Shown: in pieces, positions 7,056 to 15,180 of the stretch | Layout of the letters: each line of letters opens with the position of its first letter | Numbering within the stretch: position 1 is the first letter of the stretch | NCBI RefSeq assembly: GCF_006740685.1 | Contig: NZ_CP035425.1 | Coordinates: forward strand, 1,155,687-1,219,686 | Direction: 5' to 3' | Source: Candidatus Nitrosopumilus sp. SW | GTDB taxonomy: Archaea > Thermoproteota > Nitrososphaeria > Nitrososphaerales > Nitrosopumilaceae | Length of the DNA stretch: 64,000 bases | Position numbers and translations under genes: made by a program | The notes under the pieces: model-generated | The model's database searches: none | What the model was told of the DNA's origin: nothing | The model's input: the letters and a program-made list of their open reading frames with translations, nothing else

Positions 7056-8116
7056 TGACAGATCTTTATCGGCTACTTCCTGAAGAAATGGAGAAACTTG
7101 TAATTGATATGGGATATGATAGATACCGTGCAGATCAAATTCTACTTCCATTGTATTACAAATTCCCAAAACACATCAATGACATTCCTCAACTTCCAAA
7201 GAAATTAAGAGAAGAATTAACAGATGCGGGATACACTATTGGTTCGGCAAAAGAAACTCATCGCATTGTAAGTGAAGATGGCGATACTACTAAACTATTA
7301 TTACAACTATCAAATAATTCTTCAGTTGAAACTGTTCTAATGCAATATGAGCCAACGAAAATTGGTGGTCATCCAAGATCAACCATTTGTGTTTCAACAC
7401 AAATCGGATGTGCTATGGGTTGTGTATTTTGCGCAACTGGACAAATGGGATTTGAAACAAACCTAAAAGCAGAACATATTGTATCTCAAGTGATTCATTT
7501 TGCTGAAATTTTAGAGCAACGTGGAGAACATGTTACAAACTTGGTCTTTATGGGAATGGGTGAACCAATGGCAAATTATGATGAGATGATTCGTGCTGTA
7601 AAAATTTTAACACATGATAGAGGTTTTGGATTAGGACAAAGACATATCACAATTTCTACTATAGGTATCTCATCTGGAATTGAAAAATTAGCTGAAGAAA
7701 ATTTGCAGATTGGTCTTGCTATATCTTTACATGCTCCAAATAACGAATTGAGGAAAAAACTCGTTCCAACTGCAGGACCTAATTCAGTTGAAGATATTAT
7801 AGAATCTGGGAGAAATTATTTCAAGAAAACTGGACGTCGTGTCACTTTTGAATATGCACTGATGGAGGGCATTAATGACTCTCCAGAAACTGCAACTGAG
7901 CTGGCTAAACTTTTGAAAGGAAATGGATCTCATGTCAATATCATCCCAATCAATCCTACTGCAGGTGATTTTAAGCGACCATCTGAGAAAAATGTCTTAG
8001 AATTTGAGCGAATTTTATTAAAATCTGGTGTAAATTGTACTGTTCGTGTGGAAAAAGGCACTGAGATCTCAGCTGCATGTGGGCAACTTCGAACTGATAT
8101 TGTCGGCAAATCCTAG
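7055..8116 (+). CDS. rlmN: RlmN-like 23S rRNA/tRNA adenine C2-methyltransferase (radical SAM)
   Basis: RlmN family enzymes methylate C2 of A2503 in 23S rRNA, and in bacteria some tRNAs, by a two-Cys radical SAM mechanism. The 353-aa protein has CAMGCVFC (Cys119, 123, 126) for the 4Fe-4S cluster. The family's C-terminal signature, here VRVEKGTEISAACGQL, provides Cys342, the methyl-carrying cysteine. Length is close to bacterial RlmN. The family is mainly bacterial, so its presence in an archaeon suggests an ancient transfer. The palindrome overlapping the ATG suggests regulation. The substrate in archaea is inferred. Confidence 0.9.
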   Translation: MTDLYRLLPEEMEKLVIDMGYDRYRADQILLPLYYKFPKHINDIPQLPKKLREELTDAGYTIGSAKETHRIVSEDGDTTKLLLQLSNNSSVETVLMQYEPTKIGGHPRSTICVSTQIGCAMGCVFCATGQMGFETNLKAEHIVSQVIHFAEILEQRGEHVTNLVFMGMGEPMANYDEMIRAVKILTHDRGFGLGQRHITISTIGISSGIEKLAEENLQIGLAISLHAPNNELRKKLVPTAGPNSVEDIIESGRNYFKKTGRRVTFEYALMEGINDSPETATELAKLLKGNGSHVNIIPINPTAGDFKRPSEKNVLEFERILLKSGVNCTVRVEKGTEISAACGQLRTDIVGKS

Positions 8117-8167
8117 AAGTGGTCTGTTCTAAGTCTTAAAATAGGGCTTTTCAAAGTTTTACACTAC

Positions 8168-8467
8168 ATGGCAACTAAGAAATCTTCTGGTCGTTCACAT
8201 GGATTCAAACACAAATCCAGATCAGTTATGAAGAAAAAGTCTCCTAGAGGCGTTTCATTCCTATTACGTGAATACAAAGAAGGTCAACAAGCACTTGTCA
8301 TTATTGATCCTAGACAGCACAAAGGATTGCCTCACAGAAGATACCACGGTAAAGTTGGTATGATTACCAATGTGGGAAGACGTGCTATCACACTAGATGT
8401 AAAATTAGGTGAAAAATCGAAAACCTTAATCACTAGATTGGATCACATAAAACCATTCGGTGTATAG
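8168..8467 (+). CDS. rpl21e: Large ribosomal subunit protein eL21 (L21e)
   Basis: A 99-aa basic protein of the 50S subunit, conserved in archaea and eukaryotes. The run PRQHKGLPHRRYHGKVG and the final TRLDHIKP are family hallmarks. It begins a compact cluster (L21e, Rpo4, DUF655 protein, Dim1, methyltransferase) that is widely kept in archaea. The next gene begins two bases after its stop. Confidence 0.96.
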   Translation: MATKKSSGRSHGFKHKSRSVMKKKSPRGVSFLLREYKEGQQALVIIDPRQHKGLPHRRYHGKVGMITNVGRRAITLDVKLGEKSKTLITRLDHIKPFGV

Positions 8468-8469
8468 TT

Positions 8470-8796
8470 ATGGAAGAAGTACAAAAGAAACAAGCTATTT
8501 CTCTTTCAGAAGTTAAAGAAATCTTAGGCAAAGTTGATCCTGAAGAAATGGATCAAATTCAACGTTGGACCTATGATTATGTTTCAAAATTTGTATCACT
8601 TGATCCTAAAGATGCAAAAGAGATGAAGAAAAAACTCATCAAGGAATGTGAATTAACAGAAGATGAAGCTGTTGAAATTGTCAACATTAGACCAACAAGT
8701 ATGGCAGAATTACGTTCTTTCACCTTTGGTTGGAAAAAATTAATTCTTGCTGAAACTCTAGAAAAAATGCTCAATATAATCAAGGAGCATTCTTAA
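8470..8796 (+). CDS. rpo4: RNA polymerase subunit Rpo4 (RpoF, Rpb4-like)
   Basis: Rpo4 pairs with Rpo7 to form the stalk of archaeal RNA polymerase, which helps open complex formation and binds nascent RNA. The 108-aa protein ends in the HRDC-like helical region with TEDEAVEIVNIRP, typical of the family. It lies between eL21 and the DUF655 gene, its normal archaeal neighbours, which strengthens the call despite low overall conservation. Confidence 0.92.
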   Translation: MEEVQKKQAISLSEVKEILGKVDPEEMDQIQRWTYDYVSKFVSLDPKDAKEMKKKLIKECELTEDEAVEIVNIRPTSMAELRSFTFGWKKLILAETLEKMLNIIKEHS

Positions 8797-8816
8797 TTTC
8801 TTAGGAGTATTTTATT

Positions 8817-9383
8817 TTGTATAGGGCACAACCCCCACCTAGAAAATATGAGGAATATGCATATGTTCTAGATTTTAATCCTCGTGGAAAATCATCTACT
8901 GTAAGAGGACGAGAGGGAATAATCATCACTGCAATTGGTGAAGACAGATTAACCATCTTGGAAATTCTTGGAGTTGCAAATTCTACATTTGAAGTAGGTG
9001 AGAAAATCTATATCGGAAAAGAAGGTAGAACAAAAATCCAATCTGTATTAGGTAAGATGGAATATGAAAAGATCTCTTCATCTGCTCAGACTGAATTACA
9101 AAATGTAGTTGAAAGCATTGTAACTGAAAATGAATCAAAATTTGTAGAATATCTAAACAAGGCACAACCACTAACTCCTAGAATTCACGCATTAGAGTTA
9201 ATTCCAGGAATTGGTAAAACATACATGAAAACAATGCTTGAAGAAAGAGAAAAGAAACCATTTGAGAGTTATGAAGACTTGCAAGAAAGAGTTGGATTCA
9301 AAGAACCAATCAAACACATTACAGAGCGAATCATGGATGAAATTACTGGCGAAAGTAGAATGAATCTCTTTGTAAAGAGATGA
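8817..9383 (+). CDS. DUF655 family protein (RNA/DNA-binding, helix-hairpin-helix)
   Basis: A 188-aa protein of the archaeal DUF655 family. The N-terminal half, with YEEYAYVLDFNPRGKSSTVR and GREGIIITAIGEDRL, is an OB-like beta region. The C-terminal half has a helix-hairpin-helix, ALELIPGIGKTYMKTMLEER. It starts at TTG and overlaps the next gene (Dim1) by four bases, so they are co-translated. The constant link with rRNA dimethyltransferase and Rpo4 suggests a role in RNA processing or ribosome assembly, but no activity is known to me. Confidence 0.85.
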   Translation: MYRAQPPPRKYEEYAYVLDFNPRGKSSTVRGREGIIITAIGEDRLTILEILGVANSTFEVGEKIYIGKEGRTKIQSVLGKMEYEKISSSAQTELQNVVESIVTENESKFVEYLNKAQPLTPRIHALELIPGIGKTYMKTMLEEREKKPFESYEDLQERVGFKEPIKHITERIMDEITGESRMNLFVKR

Positions 9384-10084
9384 TAAAGCGAAAACTTCTC
9401 GGACAACACTTTCTCAACTCAAAATCAATTGCAGAATCTATTGTATCTGAGGCTAAAATAACCAAAAATGATGTTGTATTTGAGATTGGAACTGGATTGG
9501 GGGTGCTTACTCCATTACTGTGCAAAAATGCAAAAAAGGTAATCTCTGTTGATGCTGATGATACTCTGATCCAAAAGGCAAGAACCGCTTTCTCAGACAT
9601 TGATAATCTTATCTTAAAATCAGGTGATGGTTTTAAGAAAAAAGATTCATTTTCTATTTTTGTGTCGAATCTGCCTTATTCTAAGAGTAAAGATGCAATT
9701 GAATGGTTAGCTCAGCGTTCATTTTCTCATGGAGTGATCATGGTCCAAAAAGAATTTGCAGAAAAACTTGTAGCAAAAACAAAAAATCGTAAAGCCATAA
9801 GCATAATTGCCACTCATGCATTTGAGATAAAAAAAATATCTGCTGTTGGAAAGAATAATTTTTCTCCTCCACCAAAAGTTGATTCTGTAATACTAAAAAT
9901 AACAAAGAAAACTGATATGGATAAAAAACTAGTTTCAACAATAAATGAGATCTTTTCATACAGACGAAAGACTGTGAAAAATATTCTAAAACAATTTGGA
10001 CAAGACTCTGAAATTGAGAAACGTATTGATGATTTAACGGGAGATGAAATAGTTAATCTTGCAAAACAAATTCTCAAAAAATGA
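9380..10084 (+). CDS. rsmA: 16S rRNA adenine dimethyltransferase (KsgA/Dim1)
   Basis: It dimethylates the two adjacent adenines in the last helix of 16S rRNA, a late quality-control step in small-subunit assembly. Motifs are LGQHFLNS at the N-terminus, the SAM loop FEIGTGLGVLTPLL, SVDADD, and the catalytic VSNLPYSKS (NLPY). At 234 aa it is shorter than bacterial KsgA (about 270), mainly in the C-terminal domain, as in some other archaeal versions. It overlaps its upstream neighbour by four bases and its downstream neighbour by 26. Confidence 0.94.
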   Translation: MIKRKLLGQHFLNSKSIAESIVSEAKITKNDVVFEIGTGLGVLTPLLCKNAKKVISVDADDTLIQKARTAFSDIDNLILKSGDGFKKKDSFSIFVSNLPYSKSKDAIEWLAQRSFSHGVIMVQKEFAEKLVAKTKNRKAISIIATHAFEIKKISAVGKNNFSPPPKVDSVILKITKKTDMDKKLVSTINEIFSYRRKTVKNILKQFGQDSEIEKRIDDLTGDEIVNLAKQILKK

Positions 10085-10595
10085 TGAATATCCTCCATCT
10101 GAGGATACTTTTTTCATTGCAAACAACATTGAAACTGAAAAAGGAAACTGTGCCTTAGATATTGGAAGTGGCTCTGGATATCTTACAAAATTACTATCTG
10201 AGAATTTTTCATTAGTTGTTGGTACTGACATTAACTGTGGTGTATTACAACACCAAAGTTCTTACAAAACACAGAATCTGATTTGTTGCAATGGTTCAGA
10301 TGCACTAAAAATAAAATTTGATTTTATTGTGTGTAATTTGCCTTACTTGGCAACTGATGAAATTTTAGATATTGCTACAGATGGTGGTGCTGAAGGATTT
10401 GAGATCCCAAAAAAAATCTTTGATTCAGCAAAAAATAATCTAAAAGAAAATGGGAAATTTGTGTTTGTCACATCTTCACTTTCAAACTATGAAAAACTCA
10501 TAGATTACGCACAAAAATTAGGCTTGAAAACACGAATCATGGCAAAAAAGAAACTTTTCTTTGAAGAGTTAATTCTTGTAGAAGCAAAAAACTGA
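10059..10595 (+). CDS. HemK/Mtq2-like class I methyltransferase
   Basis: A 178-aa SAM methyltransferase with DIGSGSGYLTKLL and the catalytic NLPYL in place of the usual NPPY. This size and the position after Dim1 fit the Mtq2/PrmC-like archaeal family, which methylates the Gln of the GGQ motif in release factor aRF1 with a Trm112 partner. The start is TTG inside the end of the Dim1 gene; no in-frame ATG precedes the conserved YPPSEDTFF. The release-factor target is inferred from the family, and another amide substrate is possible. Confidence 0.8.
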   Translation: MQNKFSKNDEYPPSEDTFFIANNIETEKGNCALDIGSGSGYLTKLLSENFSLVVGTDINCGVLQHQSSYKTQNLICCNGSDALKIKFDFIVCNLPYLATDEILDIATDGGAEGFEIPKKIFDSAKNNLKENGKFVFVTSSLSNYEKLIDYAQKLGLKTRIMAKKKLFFEELILVEAKN

Positions 10596-11627
10596 TTATT
10601 TTCTTAGCTTTTCTTTTGCATATGTGATTATTGCATCAGTCATTTGTGTTGTTGATGCATCACCGCCAATATCCCATGTTACTGCTTTTCCTTCGTTGAT
10701 TACTTGCTCTGTTGCTGCAAAAATTGCATCTCTGATATCTCTTTCACCCATATAATCTGCCATCCAAGCTCCTGATAGAACTGTTGCAGTTGGATTCACT
10801 TTGTTTTGTCCTGCAAATTGTGGTGCACTTCCATGAGCTGCCTCAAACATTGCATAATTGTCTCCAATGTTTGCTGAATAGATTAGTCCGATTGAACCTA
10901 CTAGTGCTGATGCAAGTTCAGAAATAATATCCATAAACAAATTGGTGCTAACTAATACTGAACCATTAAACTGCTCAGTTGCAATCACCATTTGTTGTGC
11001 CATATTGTCAATGTAAATTTCAGATAATTCAATTCCTGTTCCCTCAACTGATTTTTGTGCCTCATCCCAAAAAATTCCATCAGTTTGTTTTAAGATATTT
11101 CTTTTTGTAACTGCGACCATCTTTTTCATGTTGAATTTATTTGCCCAATCTACTGCTGAATCTAGTAATCGCCTACTGCCTTGTCTTGTAATTTTTCTAA
11201 TTGCAATTGCTGCATCATCTGTAATTTTTGCCTCTACTCCTGTATAGAGCCCTTCAGTTGCCTCTCTAAAACAAACACAATCCAGTTTTCTGTCTGGGGT
11301 TAATCTATCATAAGTTTTTGTTGGTCTGATATTTGCATAAAGATCAAATTTCTGCCTTAGAGTTACTGCCACACTTCTGGGTGCGCCTGGAACTGGAATT
11401 GTAGTAGTTGGGCCTTTGAAACAACAGTCTGATTCTTCTAGAATCTTCATGGTTGCATCTGGGATGTATGATGCATCTTTTCTGCCATTTTTGTCCCACT
11501 GCTCAGAGCCTGCCTCACATAGAACTAATTCTGATTGAAAATTGCATTCCTTGAGAACTCTAAGCATTGAATCCACAACTTCAGGTCCAATACCGTCTCC
11601 TTTCATCACTGCTGCTTTTTTACTCAA
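10596..11627 (-). CDS. Isocitrate/isopropylmalate dehydrogenase family enzyme
   Basis: A beta-decarboxylating NAD(P)-dependent dehydrogenase of 343 aa. It opens with MKGDGIGPEV and has the substrate loop VPGAPRSVAVTLRQKFDLYANIRP, the metal-binding D/G region near YSANIGDNYAMFEAAHGSAPQFAG, and the coenzyme loop near NPTATVLSGAWM. The short form is shared by NAD-type isocitrate dehydrogenase, isopropylmalate and homoisocitrate dehydrogenases. In ammonia-oxidising archaea an enzyme of this kind serves the oxidative branch to 2-oxoglutarate, which would feed the glutamate, lysine and arginine genes in this window. I favour isocitrate dehydrogenase but cannot exclude the others, homoisocitrate included. 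Confidence 0.82.
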   Translation of the reverse strand: MSKKAAVMKGDGIGPEVVDSMLRVLKECNFQSELVLCEAGSEQWDKNGRKDASYIPDATMKILEESDCCFKGPTTTIPVPGAPRSVAVTLRQKFDLYANIRPTKTYDRLTPDRKLDCVCFREATEGLYTGVEAKITDDAAIAIRKITRQGSRRLLDSAVDWANKFNMKKMVAVTKRNILKQTDGIFWDEAQKSVEGTGIELSEIYIDNMAQQMVIATEQFNGSVLVSTNLFMDIISELASALVGSIGLIYSANIGDNYAMFEAAHGSAPQFAGQNKVNPTATVLSGAWMADYMGERDIRDAIFAATEQVINEGKAVTWDIGGDASTTQMTDAIITYAKEKLRK

Positions 11628-11737
11628 AACTGCAAGTTTTTGAGGAGTTTATTATTTAATTCTACCTTGATTGGAAATGATTTCTACATATTATCTATAG
11701 AGATGATTTAATAGCTATTTTTGCAAAATGATTTTTA

Positions 11738-12496
11738 ATGATTATAGTCCAAATCTCTGATCTTCATATAGGTTCACAATTCCTAGAAGAAAAATTCAAT
11801 GTATTAGTTGATGAAATTAACGAGTTGAATCCTGATGTTATTGTAATTACTGGTGATTTAACAAATGAAGGATTGATGAAAGAGTATGAAAAATGCAAAT
11901 CTCTATTAGAAAAATTCAACACAAAAAAAATTATTGCAATTAGTGGAAATCATGATTACAGAAACACTGGTTATCTATTATTCAAAAAATTCTTTCCATT
12001 TCAAACTGTAAATGAATTGAGTGATGATGTTGTTTTAGTAACTGTAGGTACTGCAAGACCTGACAGAAATGAAGGTGAAGTTGGATACAGACAAAACCTT
12101 TGGCTTGAGAGAACCATGAAAAAACACAAAGATAAGATAAAAATTGTTGCAATGCATCATCATCTAATTGCAATTCCTGATACTGGATCTGATCAACTAA
12201 CTGTAGTTGATGCTGGTGATGTGTTGCGCACAGTACTTGATTCCAAAGTTGATCTTGTTTTGTGTGGACACAAACACAGACCATGGGCTTGGAACTTTAG
12301 GACATTAACTGTTGTAAATGCTGGTACTGCTACATCTGAACGCGTTCGTGGATTGTTTGAAAATACATACAACATTTTGACAATTGAAAACAAAAAAGTC
12401 CAAGTCGACCTAAAAATTGTAGGTGGCAAACGTGTACCTATTGATGAAATTGTGAATAATTACAGTCAATTTCATGATGAACTAGACAACGTTTAA
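11738..12496 (+). CDS. Calcineurin-like metallophosphoesterase
   Basis: A 252-aa protein with the five family motifs in order: QISDLHIG (DxH), ITGDLTNEG (GDxxN-like), SGNHDYR (GNHD), AMHHHL, and CGHKHRPW (GHxH). These bind two metals for phosphoester hydrolysis. It belongs to the 3',5'-cAMP phosphodiesterase CpdA-like branch in size and motif spacing, but the natural substrate cannot be told from the sequence. It is transcribed divergently from the dehydrogenase on its left and followed by tRNA-Ser. Confidence 0.88.
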   Translation: MIIVQISDLHIGSQFLEEKFNVLVDEINELNPDVIVITGDLTNEGLMKEYEKCKSLLEKFNTKKIIAISGNHDYRNTGYLLFKKFFPFQTVNELSDDVVLVTVGTARPDRNEGEVGYRQNLWLERTMKKHKDKIKIVAMHHHLIAIPDTGSDQLTVVDAGDVLRTVLDSKVDLVLCGHKHRPWAWNFRTLTVVNAGTATSERVRGLFENTYNILTIENKKVQVDLKIVGGKRVPIDEIVNNYSQFHDELDNV

Positions 12497-12552
12497 TCAA
12501 AAATTCTATCTAAAGTTTGACTTATTTACAGATTAATTCTAGCCCTCTTTGT

Positions 12553-12638
12553 GCGGGGATCGCCTAGCCTGGTAGGGCGTGGGATTGCTAATCCCATGTC
12601 CGCAAGGACACGGGGGTTCAAATCCCCTCCCCGCGCCA
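12553..12638 (+). tRNA. tRNA-Ser (GCT), CCA encoded
   Basis: The acceptor stem GCGGGGA pairs with TCCCCGC, followed by discriminator G (12635) and an encoded CCA. The anticodon arm TGGGA-TTGCTAA-TCCCA gives anticodon GCT (serine AGC/AGU). The long variable arm TGTCC-GCAA-GGACA is the class II hallmark of serine tRNAs. No intron. Confidence 0.95.
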
Positions 12639-12673
12639 TTAAAACTTAATAGACCGATTGAGGAAGTTTTTTC

Positions 12674-12835
12674 ATGGGACGAAGAAAAACTCAAAAAATT
12701 ATACGCACAGGTCCTAAAAATGCAACAACTGGAATGTGTCCTATTTGTAAAACAATTGGTAAAATTTTCATCCTAGGCTCTCCTGGTGAGGAGCGAGCAA
12801 AGTGTGAAAAATGCCGTCAAGAGTTTGAATTATAG
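12674..12835 (+). CDS. 53-aa zinc-ribbon microprotein, possibly Elf1-like
   Basis: It starts at ATG with a basic tail (MGRRKTQKIIR), then MCPICK and CEKCRQEFEL, a CxxC...CxxC zinc ribbon spaced by about 23 residues. The basic MGxRK start followed by CxxC...CxxCxxxF resembles transcription elongation factor Elf1, which is longer in eukaryotes and about 80 aa in other archaea. That identity is a suggestion only. It lies 35 bases after tRNA-Ser. Confidence 0.75.
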   Translation: MGRRKTQKIIRTGPKNATTGMCPICKTIGKIFILGSPGEERAKCEKCRQEFEL

Positions 12836-12908
12836 TCCAAAAAGCTAACCTGCCCATCAAATTATTTACCCATAACTTTTTAAGACAATTTTTTCTTGAT
12901 AGATAATC

Positions 12909-13079
12909 ATGAGTTCAGAAGCTGAAACCATCTATGAACGAGTTGCAAAACTTGAAGATGAGATTGCATTACTCAGAAGTGAAGTCGATATCCTCAAAAG
13001 AGCATTGAGAAATAAAATTGCACGTCATGAAATCTCAATGATTAAGAAAGGAAACGATATAGATTCTATTATTGATTAA
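12909..13079 (+). CDS. 56-aa coiled-coil microprotein
   Basis: A short ATG-initiated frame whose residues 5-40 show a heptad pattern (IYERVAKLEDEIALLRSEV), typical of a parallel coiled coil. A TTTTTAAG box lies about 28 bases upstream. It ends head-on against the SirB1-like gene with a four-base overlap of stops. No function recognised; codon use looks like that of its neighbours. Confidence 0.65.
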   Translation: MSSEAETIYERVAKLEDEIALLRSEVDILKRALRNKIARHEISMIKKGNDIDSIID

Positions 13080-13894
13080 TTTTTTGTCTTTATACTTCTA
13101 ATCAATTCTAAAATAAAATCTACATCTTCTGCATTTGGATTAATCTCCAAATATTTATTCAAATATTTTAATGCCTCATTATAATTTAGTAATCTTTCTT
13201 CTAGTATTCCTTTATCTCTGATATCTTCGGGTGATTCTGGTTCAATTGCTAATACCATGTTGACACAACGAAGTGCTTTTTCATAAACAAAAGACTGTAC
13301 ATATGAGTTCTTCAAGTTGCGAGTCATTCTTAGTAGAATCTGCTCAGGTTCTATCTCATCTAGAAATTCTGGTTTAAATTCTATTTCTCCTCCGTAATTT
13401 GTGTCAAGAATTTCTTGCAAGTCATCAATGTCTAACAATCGTCCATCATAGAATGGATCTAGTATCATTTCTTCATTATATTTTACCAATATGTGACTTG
13501 GGAATCCTACAATTTTGAGATCCAATCCTATGAATTTTGCAACTTCTGTATAAAGAATTGAAATTGTAATTGGAAGTCCTGTCTTTTTGTCTATTACCTC
13601 ATTTAGAAAATTATTTTTTGGATTGTAATAGTCATCATCATCTCCACTATACCCTAGATTCTCAAATAGATGTTCGTTTAACATTGAGATCAAATACGTG
13701 GGATTTTTGACATCACTGACTGACTCTTTGAGAGACATTCCCATTTTGGTGATCTTTTCTATGTATTTTTCAATGTCTAGATCTGGATATTCTAGAATCT
13801 GTGCAAATTTAAGGCATTTTTCAACTAGATTGAAATTTGGATTTTTTACAAATGAATACCATTCTGCAACAAATGGATCAAACTCTTTTTCCAA
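13076..13894 (-). CDS. SirB1-like transglutaminase-fold protein with C-terminal TPR
   Basis: The 272-aa protein has the SirB1-family core, NNFLNEVIDKKTGLPITISILY, then GFPSHILVKY with the His expected in the transglutaminase-like fold. A C-terminal pair of TPR-like helices follows (ALRCVNMVLAIEPESPEDI and NEALKYLNKYLEINPNAED). The catalytic Cys of true transglutaminases is not evident, as in most SirB1 proteins, so a scaffold role is as likely as enzymatic activity. Three bases separate it from the upstream gene, so both form an operon. Confidence 0.8.
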   Translation of the reverse strand: MEKEFDPFVAEWYSFVKNPNFNLVEKCLKFAQILEYPDLDIEKYIEKITKMGMSLKESVSDVKNPTYLISMLNEHLFENLGYSGDDDDYYNPKNNFLNEVIDKKTGLPITISILYTEVAKFIGLDLKIVGFPSHILVKYNEEMILDPFYDGRLLDIDDLQEILDTNYGGEIEFKPEFLDEIEPEQILLRMTRNLKNSYVQSFVYEKALRCVNMVLAIEPESPEDIRDKGILEERLLNYNEALKYLNKYLEINPNAEDVDFILELIRSIKTKN

Positions 13895-13897
13895 TTA

Positions 13898-15100
13898 TTA
13901 CTGACTCAACCTGTCAAGGTATAGTTGAGGATCCTTGAGTTCTCTGGTATTTGGAGGAATTTCTATGATTTTTTTGAATGTATCTGAGCCTAATTTCTCA
14001 TATACTGTTTTTGTAAAGTCCTTACCCATACTTTTTCTTACCTGATATGATGAAAAATCTGTTCCCATGAATGTGGTAAGATAATTCTGAAAGTCTTGAT
14101 CATCTTTTAGTATATTTTCAATTGCAAATCCTGCCATGCCTTCCATTGCAGTAAATGCTGCATGATGATGTTGTATTGGTGCAAGCCATCTTTTGTAAAT
14201 GTCTAATAGTTGTGGAATTGCTTCCTTGATTTTAGGATCCATCTCCACATGTGTAAATGTCATGACATCAGGTCCAATTTGCTCAATTAAGAAATGATCT
14301 GGATTCAAAAAGAAAAACAGATTTGCTCTTTTTGCAAATGGAAAGTCATCTGGTACTGTTTGCAGTTGACAGTATTCTGCTAACATGTTGACAGTCTCTG
14401 TGTCTAGTTCAAGAATAATTCCTGCCAGTTCTTCATTAATTTTATTTACTTGCATTGCAGCTTCTTTGTTCATCTTGTGTAATTTTTCTTGTGTAGAATG
14501 GATTAGTTCCTCTAGTACTGCCATCTTTATTCCTCCAACATATCCAGAGTTTACATTTTCAAATCTTGATTCGTATGGTTCTCCTTGCTTGTGTAAAATG
14601 ATTTGTGGATAACGTGACAAAATGAATCTATTAAGATAGATTGTTCCATCAAGATAATCTCCATAGGTTGTAGTAATTTTTGAAATATATTGAATTGCAT
14701 AAGTAGAATACACCAAATACTTTGCAGTATCTTGTTTCATTAATTCTGCAATCTTTGCATTGTTTTCTTTTGCAACTGCATTAAATAATTCTCTTACAAA
14801 CTCTTTTGATTCCCCATCTGCAAATACTTTTTCACCTTTGAGTCGTTTTAGGTCTTCTAGTTCTGGAAACTTGAATTCTAAATCATTTGATACTTCAATT
14901 CCAAGAAAATCCTTAATTTTTTCTCTGAATTGAGGTACTACTTCCTTTGTTATCTCCTCAATATCTTTGAACTTTACTTTCCCTTCCAAGTCCTCTTTAG
15001 CCTTAACTGCTAGGCTTGAAATTTCCTTCTCTTCATCAATTTCTACTGATAACTGACCAAAAAGTGCTTCTGCAAATTCCTCAAACTCTCCCATTTTCAA
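13898..15100 (-). CDS. Conserved protein of unknown function with EELIH motif (zincin-like?)
   Basis: A 400-aa soluble protein with no signal peptide or membrane segment. I do not recognise the family. The segment VLEELIHSTQEKLH (Glu197-Glu198-x-x-His201) resembles a zincin HExxH with the first His replaced by Glu. About 120 residues later comes HHHAAFTAMEGMAGF, where Glu320 could be a third ligand. Together these suggest a degenerate or unusual metallopeptidase fold. It is the first gene of a two-gene operon with the SirB1-like protein, and both folds relate to peptidase-like structures. Function not assigned. Confidence 0.7.
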   Translation of the reverse strand: MKMGEFEEFAEALFGQLSVEIDEEKEISSLAVKAKEDLEGKVKFKDIEEITKEVVPQFREKIKDFLGIEVSNDLEFKFPELEDLKRLKGEKVFADGESKEFVRELFNAVAKENNAKIAELMKQDTAKYLVYSTYAIQYISKITTTYGDYLDGTIYLNRFILSRYPQIILHKQGEPYESRFENVNSGYVGGIKMAVLEELIHSTQEKLHKMNKEAAMQVNKINEELAGIILELDTETVNMLAEYCQLQTVPDDFPFAKRANLFFFLNPDHFLIEQIGPDVMTFTHVEMDPKIKEAIPQLLDIYKRWLAPIQHHHAAFTAMEGMAGFAIENILKDDQDFQNYLTTFMGTDFSSYQVRKSMGKDFTKTVYEKLGSDTFKKIIEIPPNTRELKDPQLYLDRLSQ

Positions 15101-15180
15101 ATAGAATCTCGAATTACTACATTTAACATTATCTTGGTCTTACATCAAAGAAATATAGTTTACAACAATTGATTTTTCAT

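Noticed and set aside
12579-12776. 65-aa plus-strand frame over tRNA-Ser and the zinc-ribbon gene
   Set aside because: It overlaps the tRNA and reads the zinc-ribbon gene in the wrong frame.
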